Below, piece by piece: positions 14,451-22,800 of a DNA stretch of 34,855 bases. This stretch comes from Myxococcales bacterium (GTDB lineage: Bacteria; Myxococcota_A; Bradymonadia; Bradymonadales; Bradymonadaceae). Each line of letters opens with the position of its first letter. Positions within the stretch are counted from its first letter, which is position 1. The stretch is taken from positions 1-34,855 of the forward strand of contig SLJM01000295.1 of the NCBI GenBank assembly GCA_007135085.1, in the 5' to 3' direction. The notes under the pieces were generated by a model. That model was not told where the DNA came from. It was given only the letters and a program-made list of their open reading frames with translations, and did not search any database. The position numbers and the translations under genes were made by a program.

Positions 14451-16675
14451 AGCGCCATTTTCTGAGCCTGTCGATCTTTTTTCTCACCCTCCTCTTTGCC
14501 GCTCCTCTTGCCTGGGCCGACATCGAGGTCCCCCCTTCGGCCTATGATTCAGGCATTCACGAGCACGGTCATGCCCAGACCGAGGTTCGCCTTCTCACTG
14601 AATACGAGCAGGTTCGCCCTGGTGACGAGTTTCGGGTCGGTGTTCTGTTTCGACTGGAACCGGACTGGCATATCTATTGGGAAAACCCAGGCGATGCCGG
14701 CCTCCCCACCCAGATAAGCTGGGGAGCTGAGGGGCTCGACATCAAAGACCTCCAGTGGTCAGCCCCCGGCGTCTACCCCGAAGCGGATGGCACGTTGACC
14801 ACCTTTGGCTACGATGGAGAGGTTCTCCTCTTCAGCCGCGCCGTGGTCAGCGACGACGCCACAGGTTCAATCGAGCTCAGCGCTGACGTCGAATATCTGG
14901 CCTGCCGCACCAGTTGCCTCCAAGATGATCATCAATTGTCGCGGACCATCACCGTCGGCGACGAAGCGGTGCCGGCCGACGACGAGATACGCCGCCTCTT
15001 TGACGACTACGCCATGCAGGTCCCCCAGCGGGCCGACGCCGTGGGCATTGAAGCTCACGCCGAGAAGATCGACGATGAGAGCGCCCTACTCCACATCGTT
15101 CTCTGCGAAGAGGAGACCCTGGACTGCCCGGCAATGGAGCTGGTCTACGAGGAGGTCAAATATGCCTTCGTCACCGCCGCTGAGAGCGAAGTCCTGGTCG
15201 ACGTCGCCGAAATCACCGACCACCCAACGGCTCACCTGGGTTGGACCTTCGAGCTCAACCTGAAGAAACAGCACCCAATCGAGCCTCCCCAGCTATCGGG
15301 GGTCTTTCGACTGGACGACGGCTACGGCTCGCTCCTGCCCATTCACGTGACCACCGCCCTTATGGATGCCCCCTACGGGGCCGATGAGGCCGGCGAAGTT
15401 GCAGATGGGACCTCCCCGCTGACACCGGTGGACGACAAACCGCTGTCGCTATTTTTCGTGCTGATCTTCGCGTTTTTGGGCGGCCTCATCCTCAACCTGA
15501 TGCCCTGCGTCTTCCCCGTGCTGGCCATCAAGGTGGCGTCCTTTACCGAGCTGGTTCAAAAGGACAGACAGAGCATCTTCGCCAACGCCGCCGCCTACAC
15601 CGGCGGCATCACTGCCAGCATGCTGGCTTTGGGACTGGCTGTGGTAGGACTCCAACTGGGGGGGACCCAGGTGGGATGGGGCTTCCAATTTCAGCAACCC
15701 CTCTTTCTGGTGGCTCTGACGATCATCATTGTATTATTCGCCCTCAATACATTTGACCTCTTCCAGGTCTCGGTGGGAGCCAACTCGCTGGCCGAGAAAG
15801 CGGAGTCCACCACGGGGGCCCGGCGCAGTTTTGCAGAAGGGATCTTGGCCGTGGTGCTGGCCACGCCCTGCTCGGCGCCCTTTTTGGGGACTGCCGTGGG
15901 CTTTGCGCTGACCGCCAACGCCGCCACCATCCTGCTCGTCTTCGTAGTCCTCGGCCTCGGTCTTGCCTCGCCATTCGTGGTGCTCACCATGATCCCCGGC
16001 GCCGCCAGAATTCTCCCCAAACCGGGGGCCTGGATGGGCCACCTCAAGACGTTTTTGGGCTTTGCCCTGCTCGCCGCCGCCATCTGGCTGGTCTGGCTGG
16101 TGGGACGGCTGGCCGGGGTGGACGCCATGGGGCGAGTGCTTGGCTTTCTGGGCGCCCTGAGCATGGCCACCTGGCTCTTCGGCGTTGTCCAATATCGAGC
16201 CTGGGACAAGGTCAAGGCCTTTACGGTAGCTCTGGCGATCACCATCGTCGCCGTGGCCGCCACCCTCACCTTCCCCATCGACGCCACGCCCCCTCAACGC
16301 GGCGGTGAAGTAGCTGCCGTCGAAGAAGGTGAGATTCACTGGCTGGAATGGAGCCACGACGCCGTCGACGAACAACGCGACGCGGGTCGTGCGGTCTTTG
16401 TCGATTTTACGGCCGACTGGTGCCTGACCTGTCAGGCCAACCTTCGAAATGCCATCGACACCGAATCAGTCCGCGAATCCATCGCCGACAACGATGTGGC
16501 CATGTTCAAGGCCGACTGGACTCATCCCGACGAGACCATTCGTGCCGAGATCGAGTCCTATGGCAAAGCCGGGGTGCCGATGTACCTCTTCTACGGGCCC
16601 GGCGATTCGACTCCCGAGGTCCTCCCGGAGTTATTGACTCAAGGGATGCTCATCGAGCGCTTCCAGGCTCAATAG
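14447..16675 (+). CDS. dsbD: DsbD/ScsB-family protein-disulfide reductase
   Basis: This 742-residue membrane enzyme should carry electrons from cytoplasmic thioredoxin to the periplasm. A signal peptide (about 1-23, ending AWA) is followed by a periplasmic alpha domain with the pair C153/C157 (CRTSC). A hydrophobic core of about eight helices (roughly 335-605) has the paired redox cysteines C354 (NLMPCVFP) and C475 (ATPCSAPF). A C-terminal thioredoxin-fold domain has C659-L-T-C662. The N-terminal domain looks more like ScsB than classical DsbD, so copper or redox stress is a possible client pathway. The start is the ATG at 14447 (GAGGT six bases upstream), overlapping the regulator's stop; the longer frame from 14402 lacks a signal peptide at its end. 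Confidence 0.92.
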   Translation: MKRHFLSLSIFFLTLLFAAPLAWADIEVPPSAYDSGIHEHGHAQTEVRLLTEYEQVRPGDEFRVGVLFRLEPDWHIYWENPGDAGLPTQISWGAEGLDIKDLQWSAPGVYPEADGTLTTFGYDGEVLLFSRAVVSDDATGSIELSADVEYLACRTSCLQDDHQLSRTITVGDEAVPADDEIRRLFDDYAMQVPQRADAVGIEAHAEKIDDESALLHIVLCEEETLDCPAMELVYEEVKYAFVTAAESEVLVDVAEITDHPTAHLGWTFELNLKKQHPIEPPQLSGVFRLDDGYGSLLPIHVTTALMDAPYGADEAGEVADGTSPLTPVDDKPLSLFFVLIFAFLGGLILNLMPCVFPVLAIKVASFTELVQKDRQSIFANAAAYTGGITASMLALGLAVVGLQLGGTQVGWGFQFQQPLFLVALTIIIVLFALNTFDLFQVSVGANSLAEKAESTTGARRSFAEGILAVVLATPCSAPFLGTAVGFALTANAATILLVFVVLGLGLASPFVVLTMIPGAARILPKPGAWMGHLKTFLGFALLAAAIWLVWLVGRLAGVDAMGRVLGFLGALSMATWLFGVVQYRAWDKVKAFTVALAITIVAVAATLTFPIDATPPQRGGEVAAVEEGEIHWLEWSHDAVDEQRDAGRAVFVDFTADWCLTCQANLRNAIDTESVRESIADNDVAMFKADWTHPDETIRAEIESYGKAGVPMYLFYGPGDSTPEVLPELLTQGMLIERFQAQ

Positions 16676-16744
16676 ACCCGAAAACCACGATACAGATCCT
16701 CGGCGGCAGCTGAGAATTTTGCCCTGCCTTTGCGCTGAGAGAGA

Positions 16745-17311
16745 ATGATGAACCAAACCAACTCAAGTCGAGCCCACAAGGCCTTTTTGAAGCTCCATGG
16801 CCGTCATATCAAGATCATCCTGGCTCCATTTTTAGTGGGGCTGATGCTGGTCACCCTCGGCCTATTGGGGGTCGTAGGGTATGACCTGGGTTGGCTGGAC
16901 AGTGGCCCCATGGTCGACTCCCAGACCGGGGAGTTGACGGCTCCGCTCATGGTCTATTTCTGGTTGGGGATCGCCGTTCTCACTGCTGCCACCCTCTTTC
17001 ATCTGGGTTGGAATTTCCTTCTCGGTAGCCAGAAGGGCGTCATCAGTCGCTCCCGACTACGGACGGCGTTAGCCGATGGCGATCGCCTGGAGGCCACCGT
17101 AAAAGATCGGTTCGCCCACTCGATCTACAAACGAGGGGCCCTCCCCCTGGACGTGGTGGTCTTTGAGCTGCCTGGCGGCCGGGAAGCCTGCTTCGCGGCC
17201 TTCAGTGACCGAGCCCTGGCACAACTGACCCCCGGCGATGTGGTCGACGTCCACTGGAACGCTGCCGTCCCGGAGGTCGCCATTCCCGTCGAATTATTAC
17301 CGTCGCCCTGA
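16745..17311 (+). CDS. Two-helix membrane protein with soluble C-terminal domain, unknown function
   Basis: The 188-residue product has a basic N-terminus, hydrophobic helices at about 24-46 and 69-92, and a C-terminal domain of about 90 residues rich in short beta strands (LDVVVFELPGG, ACFAAFSDRAL, GDVVDVHW). The C-terminal part, by topology, sits in the cytoplasm. No family is recognised. GAGAGA precedes ATGATG, with the first ATG at 16745. It lies 69 bases after the DsbD-like gene in the same direction and may be part of that operon, but no functional link can be read from its sequence. Confidence 0.65.
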   Translation: MMNQTNSSRAHKAFLKLHGRHIKIILAPFLVGLMLVTLGLLGVVGYDLGWLDSGPMVDSQTGELTAPLMVYFWLGIAVLTAATLFHLGWNFLLGSQKGVISRSRLRTALADGDRLEATVKDRFAHSIYKRGALPLDVVVFELPGGREACFAAFSDRALAQLTPGDVVDVHWNAAVPEVAIPVELLPSP

Positions 17312-17324
17312 CGCCCGATCAGCC

Positions 17325-17342
17325 CTCTTTGGCGACAAAGGG
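17325..17342 (+). terminator. Weak hairpin after the 16745-17311 gene
   Basis: CTCTTTG (17325-17331) pairs with CAAAGGG (17336-17342), one pair being G-T, around a GCGA loop. It starts 14 bases after the stop codon of the upstream gene. The tail (ATAGCTCT) has no T-run, so termination strength is doubtful. Confidence 0.3.
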
Positions 17343-17397
17343 ATAGCTCTCATCACCCGTCCATCCCGGCCCACCTCGATTGACTCCCCTTATCGAA

Positions 17398-17427
17398 TGC
17401 CAATTGTTATAATGAGAGCCTGCCAAT
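17398..17427 (+). promoter_or_regulatory. Extended -10 promoter flanked by direct repeats, upstream of the B12 kinase
   Basis: TGTTATAAT (17405-17413) is a perfect extended -10 element (TGnTATAAT). TGCCAAT occurs at 17398-17404 and again at 17421-17427, exactly 23 bases apart, just before the -10 and around the start site. TTGACT at 17380-17385 is too far (22 bases) to be a standard -35. The leader of about 160 bases before the GTG at 17582 contains TTGGGG (17478-17483) and CCCCAA (17497-17502), which can pair. No gene is seen in 17312-17581. Confidence 0.45.
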
Positions 17428-17581
17428 AGCGATCCCCTGTAAATGCCTGAGATGAAGCATAGAATCTCTGTGTTGTGTTGGGGATTTATCGAACCGCCCC
17501 AATCGTTATGGTGCCAGACAATAGACATGCGGCTCCCTTCGTTCGGGGCGTATCTGTGAATCCAAGAAAAGGACCGTTGCC

Positions 17582-19825
17582 GTGACCAGAACAGAATTTT
17601 TTTCTCCACAAGGCGACTGGTTTTTGCGCTCTCACCGCCAAGATCTGGCCAACGATCTCGGGGAATATATTTTTCGGGCCAATCCGCAATTGATGACCCG
17701 CCATGGAACGGTTGGCCTCGAATCGACCCAACGGGAGATGGAGCAACACCTGGCTTCGTTATTCAATACGATGGTGTTGGACTCACCACAGGTTTTTGCC
17801 GAAGATCTGACCTGGTTTCGGAGTAATATCAATCGTTCCGACCTCGATGATCTGCAATTTGAGCCGATGCTCGACCAGGTGCTCCACTTTTTGAAGGACG
17901 CCTTGCCCGAAGAAGAGGCAAATCATGTGCTTCGGTTTATAGCCCGTGCCCGCCGAGGCATGGCTCACACGCCTGAAAGGGGCTCCTATATCACCGAGAC
18001 CAACCCCTTTCGCGAGTTGGCCCTGCGAATTCTCGATCTCATCGTCGACGAACGTCGAAGGCTGGCGAGCGCATTGGCATATTCTGCCGTGGAGTCTGGA
18101 ATCTCTCTGTCAGAATTTTATCTCCATGTCCTCCAGCCGGTGCAATACGAGGTGGGAAGGCTGTGGGAAGCGGGGCAGATCAGCGTCTCCGCAGAGCACT
18201 ATACGACCACCGCCACTCTGTCGATCATGTCCGAACTCTATCCGCTGGCGCTCACTGGCGAAGACGCCCCTGAACGGGTTGCCGTCATCGTCGCCGTCGG
18301 CACGGACACTCATACCCTGGGCGTTCGCATGCTGGGCGACCTGATGGAGGCCGACGGCTGGACAGTGCATCTGCTGGTCAACCGCAACCACCCACAGGAG
18401 ATCGTCAGGGCCCTGTCGAATTTTGACGCCGATCTGCTCGCCATATCAGTGACCATGTCTCGCCACCTTCTCCAGGCTGGTGAAATCATCGACGCCGTCC
18501 AATGCACCGACCATCAGGCGGCCACAAAGATCATGGTCGGAGGACGGCCTTTTGAACTCGATCAGAACCTGTGGAGGAAATTCGGGGCAAATGGGTGGGC
18601 AGTCGACGCCCCCCGGGCCGTGCAGATGGCCAATCTCCTAGTAGAGGAGCGAGCCTTGGACCGATCCGATCTGTCACGACGACCCCACGGGCCGGGGACG
18701 ATCTGGTGGTTGATAGATAAAGGACCGGAGACCGCAGTGGTGCGCGACGAGCTGGGCTTGAGCGACCTCATCGACGGCAATGAGGAGTTCGACCTGTCCC
18801 GACTTCTCGACTCCCTCGATGGCCGCACTGCCCCCTTGAAAGCCCCGGTCCTCCTGGCGGGCCCCGGTGAGCCGAGACGATCGGAGATCTATTTCGATGC
18901 CCACCGGCACCATGATCGATGGGTCATCGCCGCCTCCCACTCCATCCCCGACGTGGAGGCTCTCATTGACGATGGCATCCGCACGGCTCAGGCCCTCGAA
19001 AAAACGCTGAATATCGCATCTCTGCAACGAGAGGACGCCTCAGCTCAGATAAAGAGCCAACTTCCCGGATTGGCGGGATTATATTCAGAGATCACCACTC
19101 TACAGCGCGAATTGGTCACCAAGACCATCAGCCTCGAGGAAATACAGCGCGATCGAGACCGCCTGTTGGCCATGGCTGCCCATGATATGCGCAACGCCCT
19201 GACCGCCATCGACGCCAATTCCTTTCTCCTCGAGGAATTATTGGGGGACCTGGAAATCCCCGGTGACGTCTATCATCATTTGCAGGCCATCTCTCGCAGC
19301 AGCGGGTATTTGTTGAAGCTGACCGCGGATCTGCAGGAGCTGGCCAGCCTGGAGACGGCGTCGCTAACCTGTCGTCCCATCGATCCACTCCCCCTGATTG
19401 TCGAAGGAGTCGACGACGCTCGCGCCGTCGCAGCAGGCAAGAATATCACCGTTGAATTACACACAGGCGATGATTTGCCTCCAGCCTCGTTAGATACGAC
19501 GCTATTCAGGCGGCTTCTCGGCAATCTGTTGAGCAACGCACTGAAATTCTCTCCTCCTCACAGCACGGTCTACGTGGAGGCCTCGGCGTCAGAGGAGCGA
19601 CTTATCCTGACCGTCCGCGACGAGGGGCCTGGAATTTCCCCAAAAGAGATCGAACAACTCTTCGACCTCTTCTTTCTCGGCAAAGCCCGCCCCACCGGAG
19701 GAGAACGGAGCACGGGCCTTGGGCTGCCCATCGTCAAACGGATCGTCGACGCCCACCAGGGAGAGATCGACATCGACAGCACCGTGGGCGAAGGCACGGC
19801 TTTTACGGTGTCACTTCCCTTATGA
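17582..19825 (+). CDS. Soluble cobalamin-binding sensor histidine kinase (predicted B12 photoreceptor-type sensor)
   Basis: The 747-residue protein has no transmembrane segment. Residues 1-110 are helical and resemble RsbRD/globin-like sensor modules. About 130-225 is a four-helix B12 cap with W195, nine residues, then E205-H206, the Wx9EH signature of CarH/LitR light sensors. About 232-360 is a B12-binding Rossmann domain with D242-T-H244-T-L-G247 (the DxHxxG axial-ligand motif), 'SVTMS' and 'VGGRPF'. A PAS-like or linker region follows, then a coiled coil, the HisKA H-box with H534 (AAHDMRNA), N-box N652, D680 (DEGPG) and a G2 box 'TGLGLP'. AAGGA at 17569-17573 supports the GTG start. All catalytic boxes are intact. 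CarH has a His after the Trp that forms the light adduct; here it is Glu196, so the light reaction could differ. No response regulator is adjacent. Confidence 0.88.
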   Translation: MTRTEFFSPQGDWFLRSHRQDLANDLGEYIFRANPQLMTRHGTVGLESTQREMEQHLASLFNTMVLDSPQVFAEDLTWFRSNINRSDLDDLQFEPMLDQVLHFLKDALPEEEANHVLRFIARARRGMAHTPERGSYITETNPFRELALRILDLIVDERRRLASALAYSAVESGISLSEFYLHVLQPVQYEVGRLWEAGQISVSAEHYTTTATLSIMSELYPLALTGEDAPERVAVIVAVGTDTHTLGVRMLGDLMEADGWTVHLLVNRNHPQEIVRALSNFDADLLAISVTMSRHLLQAGEIIDAVQCTDHQAATKIMVGGRPFELDQNLWRKFGANGWAVDAPRAVQMANLLVEERALDRSDLSRRPHGPGTIWWLIDKGPETAVVRDELGLSDLIDGNEEFDLSRLLDSLDGRTAPLKAPVLLAGPGEPRRSEIYFDAHRHHDRWVIAASHSIPDVEALIDDGIRTAQALEKTLNIASLQREDASAQIKSQLPGLAGLYSEITTLQRELVTKTISLEEIQRDRDRLLAMAAHDMRNALTAIDANSFLLEELLGDLEIPGDVYHHLQAISRSSGYLLKLTADLQELASLETASLTCRPIDPLPLIVEGVDDARAVAAGKNITVELHTGDDLPPASLDTTLFRRLLGNLLSNALKFSPPHSTVYVEASASEERLILTVRDEGPGISPKEIEQLFDLFFLGKARPTGGERSTGLGLPIVKRIVDAHQGEIDIDSTVGEGTAFTVSLPL

Positions 19826-19868
19826 CAGGGTGACAAGAGACTGGGGTAATATGAGCTGCAGAGACTCG

Positions 19869-22800
19869 TCACATACACCCTGCTCCCGTCGAGCCGTCAT
19901 CATATTGGATGATGCCGTCAATACACCCCGAGGGGCCCGGGCAATCACCATCGTCTTCACATTCAAGGGTGCAGATATTGTTGAAATAACAGCCCCAGCC
20001 GTCGGGACAGCCCGCCTCGTCGGCGCTACAGATTCGCGAACACACTCCATAGGCAGTCATACCGTTTCGGCAGACTGCACCATCTCCGGTGCCGCACTGG
20101 CCGGCGCCGTCACAGGAATCGCCCCAGTCGCCTGAGCCGGTGCCGACAAACCAGCATTCCTTATTGCCGTCGCCGGTGGCGTCGTAGCAGGCATAGTCGG
20201 AACGCCCACAATCTGCGTCGCTATTGCAGGAGGCCACACAATACCGACCGAAGATGGTCATCCCCACCTCGTCGGGCAAGCTGTTGGTCGGCGTGCAATG
20301 AGAGCCGGCCGGACAGGTATCGTCGTCGCAGAAATTGATGCTGCAATAATTACCGGGATAGGAATAATTGCCGTCTTCACCGAGACAGACCACGGACATA
20401 AAGCCTTCGTCGGGGGCCTCGCCGCAGTCGGATTCGTCGGTACAGGCCGAGCCGATATGCTCGTTTTCCACCTCCGGCACGCAGCTGATCTCGAACCCCA
20501 GTTGGTTCTGGGCGCATCGCCAGCCGGAGGGACACCAATCGTCGTTGCCGCAATAACGGGAGCACATGCCCTGTCCCGTATCTTGTCCCTGGTCATCGAA
20601 GAGGGTTCGACATACGGCGTATTCACCGACGCCACCGCACTCCGAGGCCCATTGGCAGGATTCACCGTAATCTCGGTCTCCAATACCGACGTGCCAGCAT
20701 TGATCTGCGCCGTCGAGGTTGGCATCGAAACAGGCGTATTCCGTGCGCGGGCAATCGCCGTCGCCTTCACATTGAAGCACGCAGTACCCTCCCTGTCCCC
20801 CGGTGAGCACGGTCCGCCCCGAATCATCGTAGAGCGGCGGGTCATCGGCGCAATAGGAACCGGAGGGACAGTGGTTGTCATGAGAACAGGGGAGCGTGCA
20901 ATAGCCGCCCGACATCACCACCGGGTGGAGATCTCCGCCGTCGAAACAGCGATCGCGATAGTGGGGGTTATTCACCCCGCTCTCACAGTCGGTGTGGTGA
21001 GCACAACTGAGCCCAATCTCGTTCTTCGCAGGCTCGACGCATATCGATAATGTGGCATCACATTCCCATCCCGTAGGACATTGGACGCCGCCCAGATCAC
21101 ATCGCTGTGTGCAGAAGGTAAACTCCCGACTCTCAGTGGTGGTGAGATAGGAGTTCTCCGTGGCGCAGACCGCAAAATCACCGATCTCACCGCAATCGCG
21201 GGAGGTCTCGCAGACATCACCGAAATCGCCGTCCCCCGTGCCTGTGTGCCAGCATTCGGAGCGGCCGTCGCCGTTGGCGTCGTAGCACCCATAGCCCTCG
21301 CGGGGGCAATCGGCGTCGCTATCGCAGGACGGTACGCATAGATTAAAGGCCAGGCTCATAAAGAGAGAGCTATGCATCTGCCCTCGGTAGAGTACGTCTG
21401 TGGCGCAATGGGTGTCGTCCGGGCATTCGCTATCGTCTGCGCAGCTCAGCGCACAGAATCCTCCGAAGACCCGATTCTGCTCCTCCGTGATGCAATAGGT
21501 CGACGACGAACCGGGGGCGTCGTCTCCGACGGTGGCGCAATGGTCATCCTCGGTGCAGCCGCTTCCCACGTGGGGTTGAACGTCGCAGTCGTTGTCGGTG
21601 ACCTCCGTGCAATGGCCACCGGCGGGACAACAACCATCGTTGTCGATACACATCCACTGGTGACGCTGCACACATCTCGAGGCGCAGATATAGGCCGAGA
21701 TTTCAGCGTCGGGAAACGCCCTCTCCACTTGACCGAAGGTACAGACGTCGTCGGGATCTTCGTCGACACAATCGTCGTCGCTGATCGGGCAGTCGCCGTC
21801 GCACCACTCCTGTGGCTCTTCGAATTGGCCGGTGCCGCAGACGAACCCACACTCCGGGTCGGGGCCGCCCACGCAATCGACGTGACAGCAATAATCGCCG
21901 CTGCCTGGTACGAGCTCCACCCATTCGGGCTGGTTGGGCTCTTCGCTGTCGCGATAGGCCTCGGCGGCCCCCGGATCGTCGGCGCAATAGACGTCGAGGA
22001 TACATGCCCGCATGATCGCATGATGGGTCACGCCCACAGCCTCACAGGCGTCACGACCGATCTGCTCCTCTCCCGGAGGTAAATCATCGAGGGACATCGC
22101 CGAAGCAGGCATATTGGGCAACGTATAGTCGGCGGTGCCGAACCCATCATCGTAATTAAAGAGCGACTCGGACTGACTGATCCGCCAGCTATCGGCGTAA
22201 TCACCGTGGATTAGTTGGTGGTCCCATTGTTCGATGACCTGGCCGTTTCGATAGGCGATATCATTGCCGGGATAGCCGTTGAATTGACCGAATAGCCCCT
22301 GCAATTGACCCAGTCGCGAATAATGGGCGTTGAAGCGAATATCGATGCGGTTCGAGCCCATGGTCACATGCATCCAGGATCTGTCGGGCCATTCCATTAA
22401 GAATTTGTCATCTTCGGTCTGCAAGACCGTATGACCTCCGCCCAGGTCCATAAATCCTCCCGGCAAGGCCGTGGTGGCCTCACCGTCGAGGAGGAGTCGA
22501 CCTGGGCCGTCCACATAAAAACCCAGTCGATAATCTCCCATCTGGACTGCCACCGCCGAATTGCGGCGGGCGTTTGGACAGCGACCGCCACCGAGGGGCT
22601 CCTGGCGCACCTGGATCATCATCCCATCGTCGGCTCGCGACTCGACCAGGACGAATTCCCCGGCCGACTGGAAGCCGTAGATCAAGCCGTCGGTGGTACG
22701 GATCTGGGTGCCGCCGATACTCTCGGCGCCCCGCTCGATATCGGAGGGACAACTGGCCTGCACAATATCCTGGGTCGGCCCTGCCGGGGTCCATCCCGGC

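Noticed and set aside
17443-17559. 38-codon plus-strand frame in the B12-kinase leader
   Set aside because: There is no Shine-Dalgarno before its ATG and the peptide looks random.
17414-17581. Cobalamin riboswitch before the B12 kinase
   Set aside because: A B12 box was looked for and not seen; only a simple TTGGGG/CCCCAA pair is present.
20298-21050. Plus-strand 250-codon frame rich in Ala, Val and Ile
   Set aside because: It mirrors the Cys-rich repeats on the other strand; the hydrophobic look comes from complementing Asp/Gly codons.
19905-21566. Cys-rich repeats as a CRISPR array or mobile repeat
   Set aside because: The repeats are 540-560 bases, in-frame, diverged at DNA level and coding; no short identical repeats with spacers are present.
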